64,000 nt of DNA from Bradyrhizobium diazoefficiens (GCF_018131185.1 NZ_JAFCJE010000001.1:524001-588000), one strand, 5' to 3'; numbered from the stretch's first letter, positions 9,501 to 17,927 are shown. Notes: generated from the letters alone by a model not told the origin. Translations and numbers: made by a program.

Positions 9501-10694
9501 CTGCTCGAAGTGGCGAACCGGCTGCGTAGCGCGCTGCGGGCAAGCGACGTCGTGGCGCGGCTCGGCGGCGACGAGTTCGTGGTGATCCTCGATCAATGCG
9601 GCGAGATCGATGACGTCCAGCGGATCGCGACCGGGCTCCTGACGGCACTCGCCGAGCCCATGGAGCTGGCGGGGCACGAGTGCCACACCACGGCTTCGAT
9701 CGGCATCGCGATGTATCCGGCCAACGGTTCCGACGCGCAGACGCTGACCAAGAACGCCGACATGGCGATGTATCTCGCCAAGGAAGACGGCAAGAACGGC
9801 TACCGCTTCTTCTCCAACGAAGTGAAGACGCAGTCGATCGAACGGCTCTCGCTGGAGAGCGCGCTGCGCCGGGCGCTGGAGCGCGAGCAGTTTTCCCTGA
9901 ACTACCAGCCCAAGGTGGAGATGGAGACCGGCCAGATCACCGGCGTGGAAGCGTTGCTGCGCTGGACGCATCCCGACCTGGGCAACGTCTCGCCGGCCCA
10001 GTTCATTCCGCTTGCGGAGGAGACCGGCCTGATCGTGCCGATCGGCCGCTGGGTGCTCAACGAGGCCTGCGCGCAGGCCATGGCCTGGCAGCGCCGCGGC
10101 CTGCTGCCGTTGTCCATGGCGGTCAATTTGTCGCCGCGCCAGTTCGCCGACGAGCATCTGTTGCAGGACGTCGACGAGGCGCTGGCGGCCTCCGGCATGT
10201 CGCCGGTGCTGCTCCAGCTCGAGGTCACCGAGAGCATGATGATGCGCAATGTCGGACGCGCGCTCAAGGTGCTCGACGCCATCCAGAGCCGCGGCATTCG
10301 TCTTGCCATCGACGATTTCGGTACCGGCTACTCGTCGATGTCGCTGATGAAGCACTTCCCGATCGACACCATCAAGATCGACCGCTCCTTCGTGCGCGAC
10401 CTGCCGCAGGATTCGGAGGACCAGGCGATCGCGCAGGCGATCATCAGCATGGGCAAGGCGCTCGGCATGACCGTCGTCGCCGAAGGCGTCGAGAACGTCG
10501 AGCAGGAAGCGTTCCTGCGCAGCCATGGCTGCGACGAGATGCAAGGCTTCCTCATCTCCAAGCCCTTGCCGGCGCGGCAGATGGCCGAGCTGCTGCGGCC
10601 GATGACGCTGCCCGTGGCGCCGCCGCTCCAGCCGGAGCAGGACCTTGCCGCGACCGAAGCCGTAGCGTTACGGCCGAAACGCGCTGTCGTCTGA
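6579..10694 (+). CDS. Multi-GAF diguanylate cyclase/phosphodiesterase (5x GAF, GGDEF, EAL)
   Basis: Predicted c-di-GMP turnover enzyme of 1371 residues. Five tandem GAF-type repeats begin near residues 9, 190, 373, 555 and 738; each starts with a variant of FAALSATNEAIMRA and the spacing is a constant 181-183 residues. The GGDEF domain starts near 915 and keeps the GGDEF signature and an RxxD inhibitory site (RASD) five residues before it. The EAL domain starts near 1090 and keeps VEALLRW, AVNLSPRQF, LEVTES, DDFGTGYSS, IKIDRSFV and VVAEGVE, so both catalytic domains look intact. No membrane segment is apparent, so it is likely cytosolic. The start is a GTG with GGGAG upstream. The last 27 bp overlap the convergent next gene. 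Confidence 0.95.
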   Translation: MPTTLARTFAALSAINEAILYAKSPDELYQKVCDAGFSSGDFLAVAVFLVERDGNRLRFAAGCGDDIPRLRSIVITTEAGTPEGSGVGGEAFREQKLCISNDYLNDPRSLAWRAGAASAAIGAAAALPLLCNGKSVGVLYVTRREAGSLNEQMVSLFERMSANISYALDNFEREEARRDSEAAMRRLNRMFRALSATNEAILKANTELDLYQRVCDAAVHGGKSLATFVLLREQESHWLTPVAATGQNLDLIRQARYSIDPENPHGRGISGQVFRTQKAMVEDDLVSRTKGTTWEQANINAGAVACVAAPLIKRGTSIGVMYFFVSKSWAKDEGVVALLLRMTENVCFALQNFDRDEEKAQIAHEEERLARMYAALSATNEAIIRATSRAELFDLVCEASVQGGKFGSATIALAEPAAELLRVVASAGPNSDEVRRLKFATTDAVPEGRGLTGTCFRTRQPCLTNDLLSDDRLKPWYDSARRTGVKSSAALPLLNGDRAEGVFLFNSLETGTFTPELVELLERLARNVSFAIANLDRAEEKAKADKQRDRLSGMFAALSATNEAIMRAETRDELFDVACQAAVLGDVFASATIGIIDETCEMVRVVAAKGRLQERMVGRSCAISPDHPEGQGIIGTSVRTRRPSVINDYMNDPRSAHWHSKAVEDGTRAAASFPLLRAGQEPIGILLFLAPEEDTFTPDLVELLARLAENVSFALDNFDRAEEKARTEAQKERLRRMFAALSATNEAIMRAKSRAELFDLVCLAASDGAKFTSTTIALTRAGTDQLEIVAAAGPSADTTRNVRLSIDPERPEGRGMSGTAFRTRRPCISNDYLNDDRVRAFHAVVRSDGARSGAAFPLIVHDQAVGVMIYMSTEPSTFTAEFVELLQRLADNVSFAMENFDRADAKSEADERIEYLASHDSLTDLPNRETFNGLLREAINRAERRDRHFAVLFIDLDRFKVINDSLGHEAGDLLLLEVANRLRSALRASDVVARLGGDEFVVILDQCGEIDDVQRIATGLLTALAEPMELAGHECHTTASIGIAMYPANGSDAQTLTKNADMAMYLAKEDGKNGYRFFSNEVKTQSIERLSLESALRRALEREQFSLNYQPKVEMETGQITGVEALLRWTHPDLGNVSPAQFIPLAEETGLIVPIGRWVLNEACAQAMAWQRRGLLPLSMAVNLSPRQFADEHLLQDVDEALAASGMSPVLLQLEVTESMMMRNVGRALKVLDAIQSRGIRLAIDDFGTGYSSMSLMKHFPIDTIKIDRSFVRDLPQDSEDQAIAQAIISMGKALGMTVVAEGVENVEQEAFLRSHGCDEMQGFLISKPLPARQMAELLRPMTLPVAPPLQPEQDLAATEAVALRPKRAVV

Positions 10695-11009
10695 CGGCAG
10701 CGGGTGCAGCTCGCGAGTCTCGTCATCCTTGCTTTCCGACTTGCGCGGAAACTCTTCCGGCCAAGACACGAAGGTCTGATCCTCGAACAGCGCGAGAAGC
10801 AGGCGCGCGCCCCCGGCAAAGGTCGATCCGTCTTCGAGGCCGAGCGCGTGCGACCACGCAGCGGGCATCGGCTGGCGCAGGTCGAGCACCGCGATCGCGG
10901 GTCCCCACCACCAGGCCGGCGCCGGCGAGCGCTCGTCCTCGGGCACGGCGAGCCAGCGGGCGAACTCGTTCACCACGCGCTCGAATTGCAGGCTTGCAGC
11001 CTGATGCAT
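10668..11009 (-). CDS. Conserved hypothetical protein, 113 aa
   Basis: Small soluble protein without signal peptide or membrane segment. It is rich in Trp and Pro (PAPAWWWGPAIAVLDL, FVSWPEEFP) and ends in a charged tail. The start is the ATG at 11009 with AAGGAG about 10 bp upstream. Codon use looks like that of real genes here. It overlaps the end of the c-di-GMP enzyme by 27 bp in convergent orientation. I do not recognise the family and assign no function. Confidence 0.7.
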   Translation of the reverse strand: MHQAASLQFERVVNEFARWLAVPEDERSPAPAWWWGPAIAVLDLRQPMPAAWSHALGLEDGSTFAGGARLLLALFEDQTFVSWPEEFPRKSESKDDETRELHPLPSDDSAFRP

Positions 11010-11225
11010 TCGCTCGGTGCTCCTTGTCGCGCCTGAAACCAGGCCGATGCGCGCACTCGGTCGTGGTCGTGAAGTTTGGAAGAACGGCGTCTCTCGAAGG
11101 CCGTATGCCGCCCAATCGGGGTCACGAGCTAGCGACGGCCGGATAAGCGGCCAGCGTAGCTGTCATAGTCTCTTCATTCTCTTTAGCGGCTGAAGGTGCC
11201 TACCGGCAAGGAACAATATGGCCGA

Positions 11226-12218
11226 CTAGCGCGGCCGGAACGGATGCGCCTTCTGGTGCCAGGCCCAGGCGGTGCGGATCACCGTCGGCAGGTCGGAGTG
11301 ACGCGGCACAAAGTTCAGCACCTTTCGCGCCGCGGAGGGGTCGGCGACCAGATAAGTGGGATCGCCGGCACGACGCGGCTTGACGGTGTGAGGCACCTCG
11401 CGCCCGGTCTCCTGCCTGATGGCATTGAGGATCTCGCGCACGGAAAAACCCGAGCCGGTGCCGAGATTGAAGCTGCCGCCGGCATGTCCGTCTTCGAGAA
11501 GCTTCAGGGCCGCCACATGTGCTGCGGCGAGGTCCGTGACGTGGATGTAATCGCGGATCGCGGTTCCATCGGGCGTGTCGTAGTCGTCGCCGAACACCGC
11601 GAAGTCGACATGGCCCTGTAGCGCCATCATGGCGCGAGGAATGAGGTGGGTTTCGTTGTCGCGCAGCTCGCCGATGCCGCCTGAGGGATCGGCGCCGCTG
11701 GCGTTGAAATAACGCAGGCAGAACGCGCCGAAGCCGTAGGCCGTGCGATAGTCGGCGAGCATGCGCTCGATCATCAACTTCGACGCGCCGTAGGGATTGA
11801 TCGGGGTGCAGGGAAAGTCTTCCGGCAGTTCCTTGGAGTCGGCATTTCCGTAGACGGCGCCGGTCGAGGAGAACACGATGCGATGGCAGCCGGCGTTGCG
11901 CATCGCCTGCAACAGCGACAGCGTTCCCTGCACATTGTTGACGTAATATTTCTGCGGATCGGTCATGGATTCGCCGACCAGGCTCGCCGCCGCGAAATGC
12001 ATCACCGCCGTGATCTTGTGGTCGGCGAAGGCGCGGGCCAGCGCCGTGCCGTCGAGCAGATCGCCCGTCACCAGGGGGCCGGTCACGAAGCTGCGATGGC
12101 CTGTCGAGAGATTGTCATAAACGACGGGCTGATAGCCGGCAGCAGTCAATGCGCGGCTGGCATGCGAGCCAATATAGCCCGCGCCCCCTGTGACGAGGAC
12201 GGTCGGTCGGTCGGTCAT
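11226..12218 (-). CDS. galE: UDP-glucose 4-epimerase
   Basis: Interconverts UDP-glucose and UDP-galactose with bound NAD, supplying galactose donors for surface glycans. The 330 residues match GalE length. The nucleotide-binding GGAGYIGSH lies at about 11-19, the catalytic Tyr143 and Lys147 are in YGASK, and FSSTGAVYGN supplies the active-site serine or threonine. It is the last gene of a minus-strand run Wzz-WecG-GalE, with 19 bp between the WecG stop and this start, so it is probably part of the glycan operon. A general GalE role is not excluded. Confidence 0.95.
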   Translation of the reverse strand: MTDRPTVLVTGGAGYIGSHASRALTAAGYQPVVYDNLSTGHRSFVTGPLVTGDLLDGTALARAFADHKITAVMHFAAASLVGESMTDPQKYYVNNVQGTLSLLQAMRNAGCHRIVFSSTGAVYGNADSKELPEDFPCTPINPYGASKLMIERMLADYRTAYGFGAFCLRYFNASGADPSGGIGELRDNETHLIPRAMMALQGHVDFAVFGDDYDTPDGTAIRDYIHVTDLAAAHVAALKLLEDGHAGGSFNLGTGSGFSVREILNAIRQETGREVPHTVKPRRAGDPTYLVADPSAARKVLNFVPRHSDLPTVIRTAWAWHQKAHPFRPR

Positions 12219-12237
12219 GTCGTCTTCTGCTCTTCTC

Positions 12238-13041
12238 TTAGCGGAGGGGCCGTTTGCGGCTGAAGAGAAGATAGAGCGCGCGGGGGTTGGTGGTCAAATA
12301 GCGCCAGAACAGGCGGCGTGGCTCGAGCCAGGTGCGCCAGACCCATTCGAGCCCGATTCGTTGCATCCATTCCGGCGCGCGCGCGCGGCTGCCCGACAGG
12401 AAATTGAACAGGCCGCCGGATGTCTTGATGACGCCAACATTGGTGAGATGCGGCGTGAAATCTTCCACGAATGCCTGCTCGTTGGGCACGCCGAGCGCGA
12501 CCCACAGGTAATCAGGCGCAAGCGCGTTGATCTCCTCGACCTTGGCGCGCAGCGCCTCGCCGCGCAGATAGCCGTGGCTGCGCCCGACGATCTTGAGCTT
12601 CGGATACATCTTCTGGACGTTCTCGACCGCAGCGAGGTTCTCGGCCTCGCTGGCGCCGAACATGTAGAAGGTGCGGCCGACCGCCTCCGCCTTGCGCGCG
12701 ACGATGTGGAACAGGTCCGTGGTCGCGACGCGCTCGGGCAGCGGAAACCAGGATTGGAGCTTCGAGGCCGCGACCAGCGGCTGACCGTCGGCGTTGATGA
12801 GGTCGGCGGCGCGGAACAGGCGTTCGGTCTGCGGCTCGGTCGAGCAGCGCGCCAGGACCTCGCCATTGGCCGAGGTCAGGAACAACGGACGGCCGATGCG
12901 ATGATCCGGATTGGTCGCCTCGATCATGAAATCGGCGGTGGCTTCCAGGTCGAGCGCGGCCATGCGAAGCCCGCCGACGGTGGTCCGCGGCACGTCGGCA
13001 GTCGCTGCCCGTCCGTCGAGGTTGACGCGGCGCTCAAGCAT
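12238..13041 (-). CDS. WecG/TagA/CpsF-family glycosyltransferase
   Basis: Family GT26 enzyme, which normally transfers an N-acetylmannosaminuronate or similar sugar to an undecaprenyl-diphosphate-linked acceptor in surface polysaccharide synthesis. Typical features in the 267 residues are FLTSANGEVL, LINADGQPLV (the family's ADG segment), FYMFGASEA, and the Pro-rich DYLWVALGVPNEQAF with the following GLFNFLSG. The start ATG at 13041 overlaps the stop of the upstream Wzz gene by 8 bp, which indicates translational coupling. The exact sugar is not readable. Confidence 0.9.
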   Translation of the reverse strand: MLERRVNLDGRAATADVPRTTVGGLRMAALDLEATADFMIEATNPDHRIGRPLFLTSANGEVLARCSTEPQTERLFRAADLINADGQPLVAASKLQSWFPLPERVATTDLFHIVARKAEAVGRTFYMFGASEAENLAAVENVQKMYPKLKIVGRSHGYLRGEALRAKVEEINALAPDYLWVALGVPNEQAFVEDFTPHLTNVGVIKTSGGLFNFLSGSRARAPEWMQRIGLEWVWRTWLEPRRLFWRYLTTNPRALYLLFSRKRPLR

Positions 13042-15406
13042 ATTGTCTGCCTCGCTGGCGCGTTTCGATTGCGGGGGTGAGCTCGTCGAGCACGACGCCG
13101 ACGAGCTTGCGCTCGGCGCTGCCGAGCGCGGTCAGTATCTCTTCCAGGCTGTCGTTGATGTCGTGGCTGGTCGGCAGCACCGCCACCAGCGCGTCGGTGT
13201 CTTCGAGCAGCTTGCGGCCGGCGGCCGAGAGGGGCATCGCGGGGCCGTCGAGGACCACGAGGTCATAGCCGCCCGCGGCGCGCGCCTGTGCAATCGCCTT
13301 GCGGATCGCGTCGGCAGCCTTGCCGGCATCACCGTCGCCGGCCGGCAGCACCGAAATGCCGTTGATCGTCTTGATCTCACGCGCGGCCTTGCTGCCGATG
13401 GAGAGCCAGCCGAGCTTGCTCGGCTCGCTCTTGCCGGGACGGCTGACCTTGTTCGACAGCGCGTGGGCCTGATGATCGGCGTCGATCATCAGCACGCGGA
13501 CGCCGTCGCGCGCAGCCGCGAGTGCGAAATTCAAGGCGCTCACGTTGCGTCCGGTGGTCTCGCCGCCGCCGACGAGCGCGATGACCGGCATTGCCTTGCC
13601 GCCGGCACGCCGGGCCATGGCACTGCGCATGTCGCGCCAGGCGTTGAGCAGCCTCGTCATGGGAAAGCCCGGCCGCAATGTCGGCCAGCCCAGCCTTGTG
13701 AGATCGACGCCGCCGCCGGTGGCGAGAATGGCGCCGAGCGTGTGAATGACGTCGGCTTCCTGGAGACGCGCGATCAGCGGCTTTTCGATCAGAGGCCTTT
13801 CGACCATCGCGGGTTGCAGCGGCGGCGCGGCAAGTTCGGGCGGGATCTGCGCGACTTCCGGGCTTCGCGACACCTGCTCGAGCCGCGAGGCTTCCTGCGC
13901 GCGCGAAACTTCGCGAGCGCGCGGTTTCTCCGGCATCGGCTTGCGCGCGGGGCGGGCTGGTGCGGGTGCCGGTGCGGCTGCGCCGGCGAACAGGAGTTCG
14001 GCCGCGACGAACCAGCCCGACGCTGCGAGCGCGCCGAAGATGAAGCCGATCATGGCGAACATGCTCATCGCCGGCGGGAACGAGCGCCGTTGCGGTACCG
14101 TCGCCTCGCCGATGACCCGAGCCGCCGAGGTATTCAGGCTCTCCTGCTCTTCTGTCTCGCGGGAGCGCTTGAGGAAGGATTGATAGACGTCGCGGCTGGC
14201 GTCGGCTTCGCGCTCGAGTTCGCGCAGGCGCACGGCGGCCTGGCTGAGCTGGACGCTCTGCCGCTTCTGCGCTTCCAGGGCCCGGTTGAGGGAAGCTTCG
14301 TAGTCGCGGGCCCGCGTCAGGTCGTTCTTGGCGGACTGGGCGAAGCGGTCGATCTCTTCGTTGATGGTGCGCTTGAGGTCCTCGACCTGCTTTTCGGTCT
14401 GGCGCAGCGCCGGATGACGCGGCCCGAGCTCGCCGGCCTGCTCCGCATATTTCTTGCGGGCGTCGGCATATTGCGCGCGCAGATTCGCAATCGTCGGCGA
14501 TTGCAGCGCTTCCGAATTCGCGCCGGCATCGGCCGCGGTGCGGCGGCTCGCCTCGATCTGGTCGAGCCGCGCCTGCGCGTCCATCGTCGCCGCGCGCGCC
14601 GCGGAAAGCCGCTGGTTGCTGGCGGAGAGCTGCTGGTCGCTGATCAGCGCGTCCTGGGTGCCGACGAAATTGTTCTGGGCCTTGTAGGTAGCGAGCGCGG
14701 TCTCGGCGCTGCGCAGCCGCTCGCGCAGCTCCTTGAGGCGGCCGGAGAGATCGCTGGTGGCGCGCCGTGCGGCCGAGGCCTGCGAGTTGCGGGATTCGGC
14801 GAGATAGGCGCTGGTCAGGGTGTTGGCGAGCATCGCCGCCTTCGCCGGATCGATCGACCAGACCTCGATGTCGACGATGAAGCTCTTCTCGGTCTTGCGG
14901 ATCGTGATGTGCCTGTTCAGCGCCTCGAGCGCCGCAAGCTGCACCTCGTTGTTGGCCGCAGCGGAGGGCGCCCGGGGCTGCAGGCCGATCAAGCCGAGCA
15001 GCGACGACATCAGGCTCCTGGCATCGCTGCCGCCGAATTCCGGATCCTTCTCGAGACCGGCCTGCTGGATCACCTTGAGCAGCACGCTGTTGGCGGTGAT
15101 CAGGCGCGCCTGGCTCTCCACCACCATGGACATGCCGGAGACGTCCTGGGCGCGCGGCGTGAGCTCCCGGTCGACGAGCTGAAGCTCGCGCGGATCGACA
15201 TAAAGCTGGGCGGTGGCGGTGTAGCGGGGCGTCAGGCTCTTGCCCACGGTGACGGCAAGCGTTGCGCCGAGCAGAGCGGCCGCGGCAATCGCAATCTTGC
15301 GCCGCCAGAGCAGGTTGGCGAGCTCCAGCACGTTGAAGCCGGCTTGAGGACTCTGTTGCTGGGGCTCCGGTCCGGTCCGATCTATCGGCTGGTTGTAGTC
15401 AAGCAT
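13034..15406 (-). CDS. Wzz/GumC-type chain-length regulator fused to a degenerate tyrosine-kinase-like domain
   Basis: Polysaccharide co-polymerase of 790 residues for export and chain length of an exopolysaccharide. It has an N-terminal membrane segment (about 37-58) and Wzz domain, a long coiled-coil periplasmic part (about 200-420), and a second membrane segment (about 445-470, MSMFAMIGFIFGALAASGWF). A Pro/Ala-rich cytoplasmic linker leads to a P-loop ATPase-like domain from about 605. The Walker A motif is degraded: GGGETTGRNV stands where PGEGKST is expected, so the lysine is Arg. Walker A' VLMIDAD and Walker B DLVVLDGP are kept. The C-terminal tyrosine cluster of active BY-kinases is missing. 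Probably kinase-inactive, but this is inference. Confidence 0.92.
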   Translation of the reverse strand: MLDYNQPIDRTGPEPQQQSPQAGFNVLELANLLWRRKIAIAAAALLGATLAVTVGKSLTPRYTATAQLYVDPRELQLVDRELTPRAQDVSGMSMVVESQARLITANSVLLKVIQQAGLEKDPEFGGSDARSLMSSLLGLIGLQPRAPSAAANNEVQLAALEALNRHITIRKTEKSFIVDIEVWSIDPAKAAMLANTLTSAYLAESRNSQASAARRATSDLSGRLKELRERLRSAETALATYKAQNNFVGTQDALISDQQLSASNQRLSAARAATMDAQARLDQIEASRRTAADAGANSEALQSPTIANLRAQYADARKKYAEQAGELGPRHPALRQTEKQVEDLKRTINEEIDRFAQSAKNDLTRARDYEASLNRALEAQKRQSVQLSQAAVRLRELEREADASRDVYQSFLKRSRETEEQESLNTSAARVIGEATVPQRRSFPPAMSMFAMIGFIFGALAASGWFVAAELLFAGAAAPAPAPARPARKPMPEKPRAREVSRAQEASRLEQVSRSPEVAQIPPELAAPPLQPAMVERPLIEKPLIARLQEADVIHTLGAILATGGGVDLTRLGWPTLRPGFPMTRLLNAWRDMRSAMARRAGGKAMPVIALVGGGETTGRNVSALNFALAAARDGVRVLMIDADHQAHALSNKVSRPGKSEPSKLGWLSIGSKAAREIKTINGISVLPAGDGDAGKAADAIRKAIAQARAAGGYDLVVLDGPAMPLSAAGRKLLEDTDALVAVLPTSHDINDSLEEILTALGSAERKLVGVVLDELTPAIETRQRGRQYA

Positions 15407-15697
15407 GATCCCCAGCTTTCATTCCAATTGCCGCAGGCTGAGGGGTTACTCTCCGCTCTACGCCATGCACCCGGGATATAGGTGCCCAATCAACGCAACA
15501 GGGAAAATTAACCATACTCACTGAGGGACTATTCACCGAAATGGCAAACAAAGCGTTTAAGCCCATGCCATTCCGCGCTGCGTCCCCATGCCCCTCGGGG
15601 CGCGTGAGATTCCTGGAGATTAACGGTTCGTTACCGCGCACGGCGTGGCCGCGAGGCTCCGCTTGCTCCGTGATGGGCTGCGCACGCGCCATGATGA
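15407..15697. other. Intergenic region upstream of the wzz gene
   Basis: About 290 bp between the methyltransferase stop and the Wzz start, with no convincing gene. It is more AT-rich than its surroundings (for instance 15500-15560) and probably contains the promoter of the Wzz-WecG-GalE operon. A short palindrome TAACG-GTT-CGTTA lies at 15621-15633. Confidence 0.45.
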
Positions 15698-16498
15698 TCA
15701 GCGTTTCCGCAGGATGACGTGGTAGTCGCCGCGGCGGACGTCGATGCCGCGCGGAAGCACCGCGTTCAGCAACGCGGCGCCGGTGTCCACGAGAGAGGCG
15801 AACAGCGGCTTGCGCCGACGCATCTCGGGATAGCGCGGGCTCTCGACCTCGCGGCGGTAGATCATCTCGAGGCCGTTGGCGGCCGCGAATGCTTCGAGCC
15901 GGGACAGTGTGACCAGCGGGTGAAAAAAGGTCGGGAATGGCGGCTCGCCGGGCAGGCCGGCGTCCTTGATGCCGCGGATGTGCCGGTAGAACCAGACGTG
16001 AAACCAGTGCGGCGAATATTTGGTGACGACGCCGGACAGCGAGCGCGGATTGGGCGCGCCGATCAGCACCATGCCGCCGCGCTTGAGCGCATCGCGGAAA
16101 TTCAGGAGCGCGGCGTCGACGTTCGGCAGATGCTCGATCACGTTATAGCAGATCACCAGATCGAAGGTCTCGGGCTCGAAGCGGTAGGTCTGCACGTCGC
16201 CGAGGATCGCCTCGTCCGCGTAACTGTTGTTGCGGACCTGGTCCTCGTCGATATCGACGACGGTGACCTTGCTGCGGTCAAGCATTTCCGGTGGCAGGAC
16301 GCTGCATGAGCCGCCGCCGGCTTCGTAGATGGCGAGCTGGCCTTTCGGCAGCTCGCGGCGCAGCACGTCGTGAACGGCGAGCAGGCTGTCACGGGCTTCG
16401 CCGGCGACGAGGTCGTGGAGCGCCTGGACGGGTGCAACGGCCGTGGGGATATGGATCGCGGTGGCAGTCGCGAAATCGATCGTGGCTGGCTTGTTCAT
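15698..16498 (-). CDS. Class I SAM-dependent methyltransferase
   Basis: Soluble Rossmann-fold methyltransferase of 266 residues. Motif I is YEAGGGSCSV, the acidic residues after strand 2 are in VTVVDIDEDQ, FDLVICYNVIEHLPN is the motif typical of UbiE/COQ5-like enzymes, and LIGAPNPRSLSG follows the fourth strand. In a polysaccharide region such enzymes often O-methylate sugars or cap chains; that is inference from position. The start is the ATG at 16498. A 22-bp palindrome lies about 110 bp upstream. Confidence 0.85.
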   Translation of the reverse strand: MNKPATIDFATATAIHIPTAVAPVQALHDLVAGEARDSLLAVHDVLRRELPKGQLAIYEAGGGSCSVLPPEMLDRSKVTVVDIDEDQVRNNSYADEAILGDVQTYRFEPETFDLVICYNVIEHLPNVDAALLNFRDALKRGGMVLIGAPNPRSLSGVVTKYSPHWFHVWFYRHIRGIKDAGLPGEPPFPTFFHPLVTLSRLEAFAAANGLEMIYRREVESPRYPEMRRRKPLFASLVDTGAALLNAVLPRGIDVRRGDYHVILRKR

Positions 16499-16883
16499 GT
16501 TTCTTGTCCGCGCTTGTTCTAATCAAATTTACAGGAAAAAACTCGCCTGGCCGAAGAGCAAATCTGATGCCGCGTCGTCTCACCGGTCGCAGTGCTTACG
16601 GCCGGGTTAATGCGCATGCGCATTAACTACGGCATTGTCCATGTTGGGTCGTCGTTCGCACATGGACCGCGAATTGCAGTATCACGCACGCATGATTTCG
16701 CGGGAGAAGCCGGTTAAAGCGCATGATGTCGGTTCAAGACGGCCGGGAGATCGGCGCGGGGCGCAGGCACGCGCTTCCGCTCATCCGTTCATTTCGGGAC
16801 GCATCTGTCCCGCGGCGATGTGCCGTCGTGGGACGTGTGATGAAGCAGGGCTTTCTCAACATATCTCGGACATCTAGAGCGTC
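16499..16883. other. 385-bp divergent intergenic region with palindromes
   Basis: Lies between the minus-strand methyltransferase and a plus-strand glycosyltransferase. I see no credible gene. It carries a perfect 22-bp palindrome (16606-16627) and a related half-site (16713-16725), listed separately. The stretch next to the methyltransferase start is AT-rich (16515-16545) and may hold its promoter. Confidence 0.5.
16606..16627. promoter_or_regulatory. Perfect 22-bp palindrome, candidate operator
   Basis: Two 11-bp half-sites GTTAATGCGCA meet head to head without a spacer. A single half-site, GTTAAAGCGCATG, recurs at 16713-16725 with one mismatch. Its position between divergent glycan genes suggests a regulator-binding site; the protein is unknown. 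Confidence 0.5.
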
Positions 16884-17912
16884 ATGACATTGATCCCGAC
16901 AGACCTGTCCGCCATGCGTATCTCGGATGCCGTGCGCGATCCCGACCGGGAGATCGTGGCGAGCTCCCGCGTCATCGACCTGTCGGTCGGCATTGTCGTC
17001 TGCATTCCCTGCTTCCGCCGGCCGCAGCATTTGCGGCTGACGCTGGAATCCCTGGTGAACCAGCGTACCCCGCGTTCCTTTGCCGTCGTCATGGTCGAGA
17101 ACGACGCCGCACTGCGCGAAAGCGCGCCGGTCGCGGCGGAATTTCTGGTCGAAGGCAGGCTGCAGGGCATCTGTCTCGTCGAGAAGCGGCAAGGTAATTG
17201 CCAGGCGATCAACGCTGCGTTCGAGACCGCGCAGGCGCTGTTTCCCGCCGCGACCCGCTTCCTGATGATCGACGACGACGAGATCGCATCACCCGACTGG
17301 CTCGAGCTGATGGTCCGTACCGCGGAAGCAACCGGCGCCGAAATCGTCGGAGGGCCGGTGCTGCCGGTCTTCGACGACGACAGCAAGCCCTGGCTTTCGC
17401 GTCATCCCGCCTTCTGTCCGGCCTACGACTATTCCGGCGCGGTGCCGCTGATCTATGGCTGCGGCAATTGCCTGATCACGCGCGCGGCCTTCGAGCGTTT
17501 CGAGCGTCCCGCCTTCGACCTGCGTTTCAATTTCCTCGGCGGCGGCGATTGCGACTTCTTCGTGCGGTGCCGCGATGCCGGCGTGATCTTCCACTGGACG
17601 GCCGAGGCGGTGATCACCGAGACCGTGCCAACAAGCCGTACCACGTTCGGCTGGATCGCAAAGCGTGGCCTGCGTATCGGCGCGATCAACTATCGTGTGC
17701 AATACAAGGCCGCGCGGAGCCCGTCCGCGCGGGCGCGAGTGTTCGCGCAGATGCTCGGACGGTTGCCGCTGTCGCTGGTTCGCGCCGCGGGCCTGTTGAC
17801 GTCGTCGAAGGCCGTCGTCGCAATGCATCCGGTCATGGTTGCATTTGGTGCCGCCCTGGCGGCGCTGGGTGTCGAGCCGAAGCCATATGAGGCCTCGAAG
17901 ATCGTGTCGTGA
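16884..17912 (+). CDS. Glycosyltransferase family 2
   Basis: Inverting GT-A fold glycosyltransferase of 342 residues. The donor-binding core starts at IVVCIPCFRRPQHLRLTLESL (about 37-57). The metal-binding motif is FLMIDDDEIASPDW, and the acceptor part has FNFLGGGDCDFFVRC. The C-terminal region is hydrophobic and basic and may associate with the membrane. No good ribosome-binding site precedes the ATG at 16884; an ATG at 16914 is an alternative. It is a member of the surface-glycan cluster and converges on the next glycosyltransferase with a 15-bp gap. The sugar is unknown. Confidence 0.88.
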   Translation: MTLIPTDLSAMRISDAVRDPDREIVASSRVIDLSVGIVVCIPCFRRPQHLRLTLESLVNQRTPRSFAVVMVENDAALRESAPVAAEFLVEGRLQGICLVEKRQGNCQAINAAFETAQALFPAATRFLMIDDDEIASPDWLELMVRTAEATGAEIVGGPVLPVFDDDSKPWLSRHPAFCPAYDYSGAVPLIYGCGNCLITRAAFERFERPAFDLRFNFLGGGDCDFFVRCRDAGVIFHWTAEAVITETVPTSRTTFGWIAKRGLRIGAINYRVQYKAARSPSARARVFAQMLGRLPLSLVRAAGLLTSSKAVVAMHPVMVAFGAALAALGVEPKPYEASKIVS

Positions 17913-17927
17913 CGCCGAAGCTGCCGG

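Noticed and set aside
8991..10544. 517-codon minus-strand frame inside the c-di-GMP enzyme
   Set aside because: Antisense shadow; GGDEF and EAL motifs are on the plus strand.
12911..15481. Very long open frame (856 codons) on the plus strand opposite the Wzz gene
   Set aside because: Antisense shadow of a GC-rich gene; its translation is Arg/Gly/Ala-rich without domains, while the minus strand encodes a clear Wzz protein.
16635..16877. 80-codon plus-strand frame in the glycan intergenic region
   Set aside because: No ribosome-binding site, atypical composition and overlap with a palindromic half-site.
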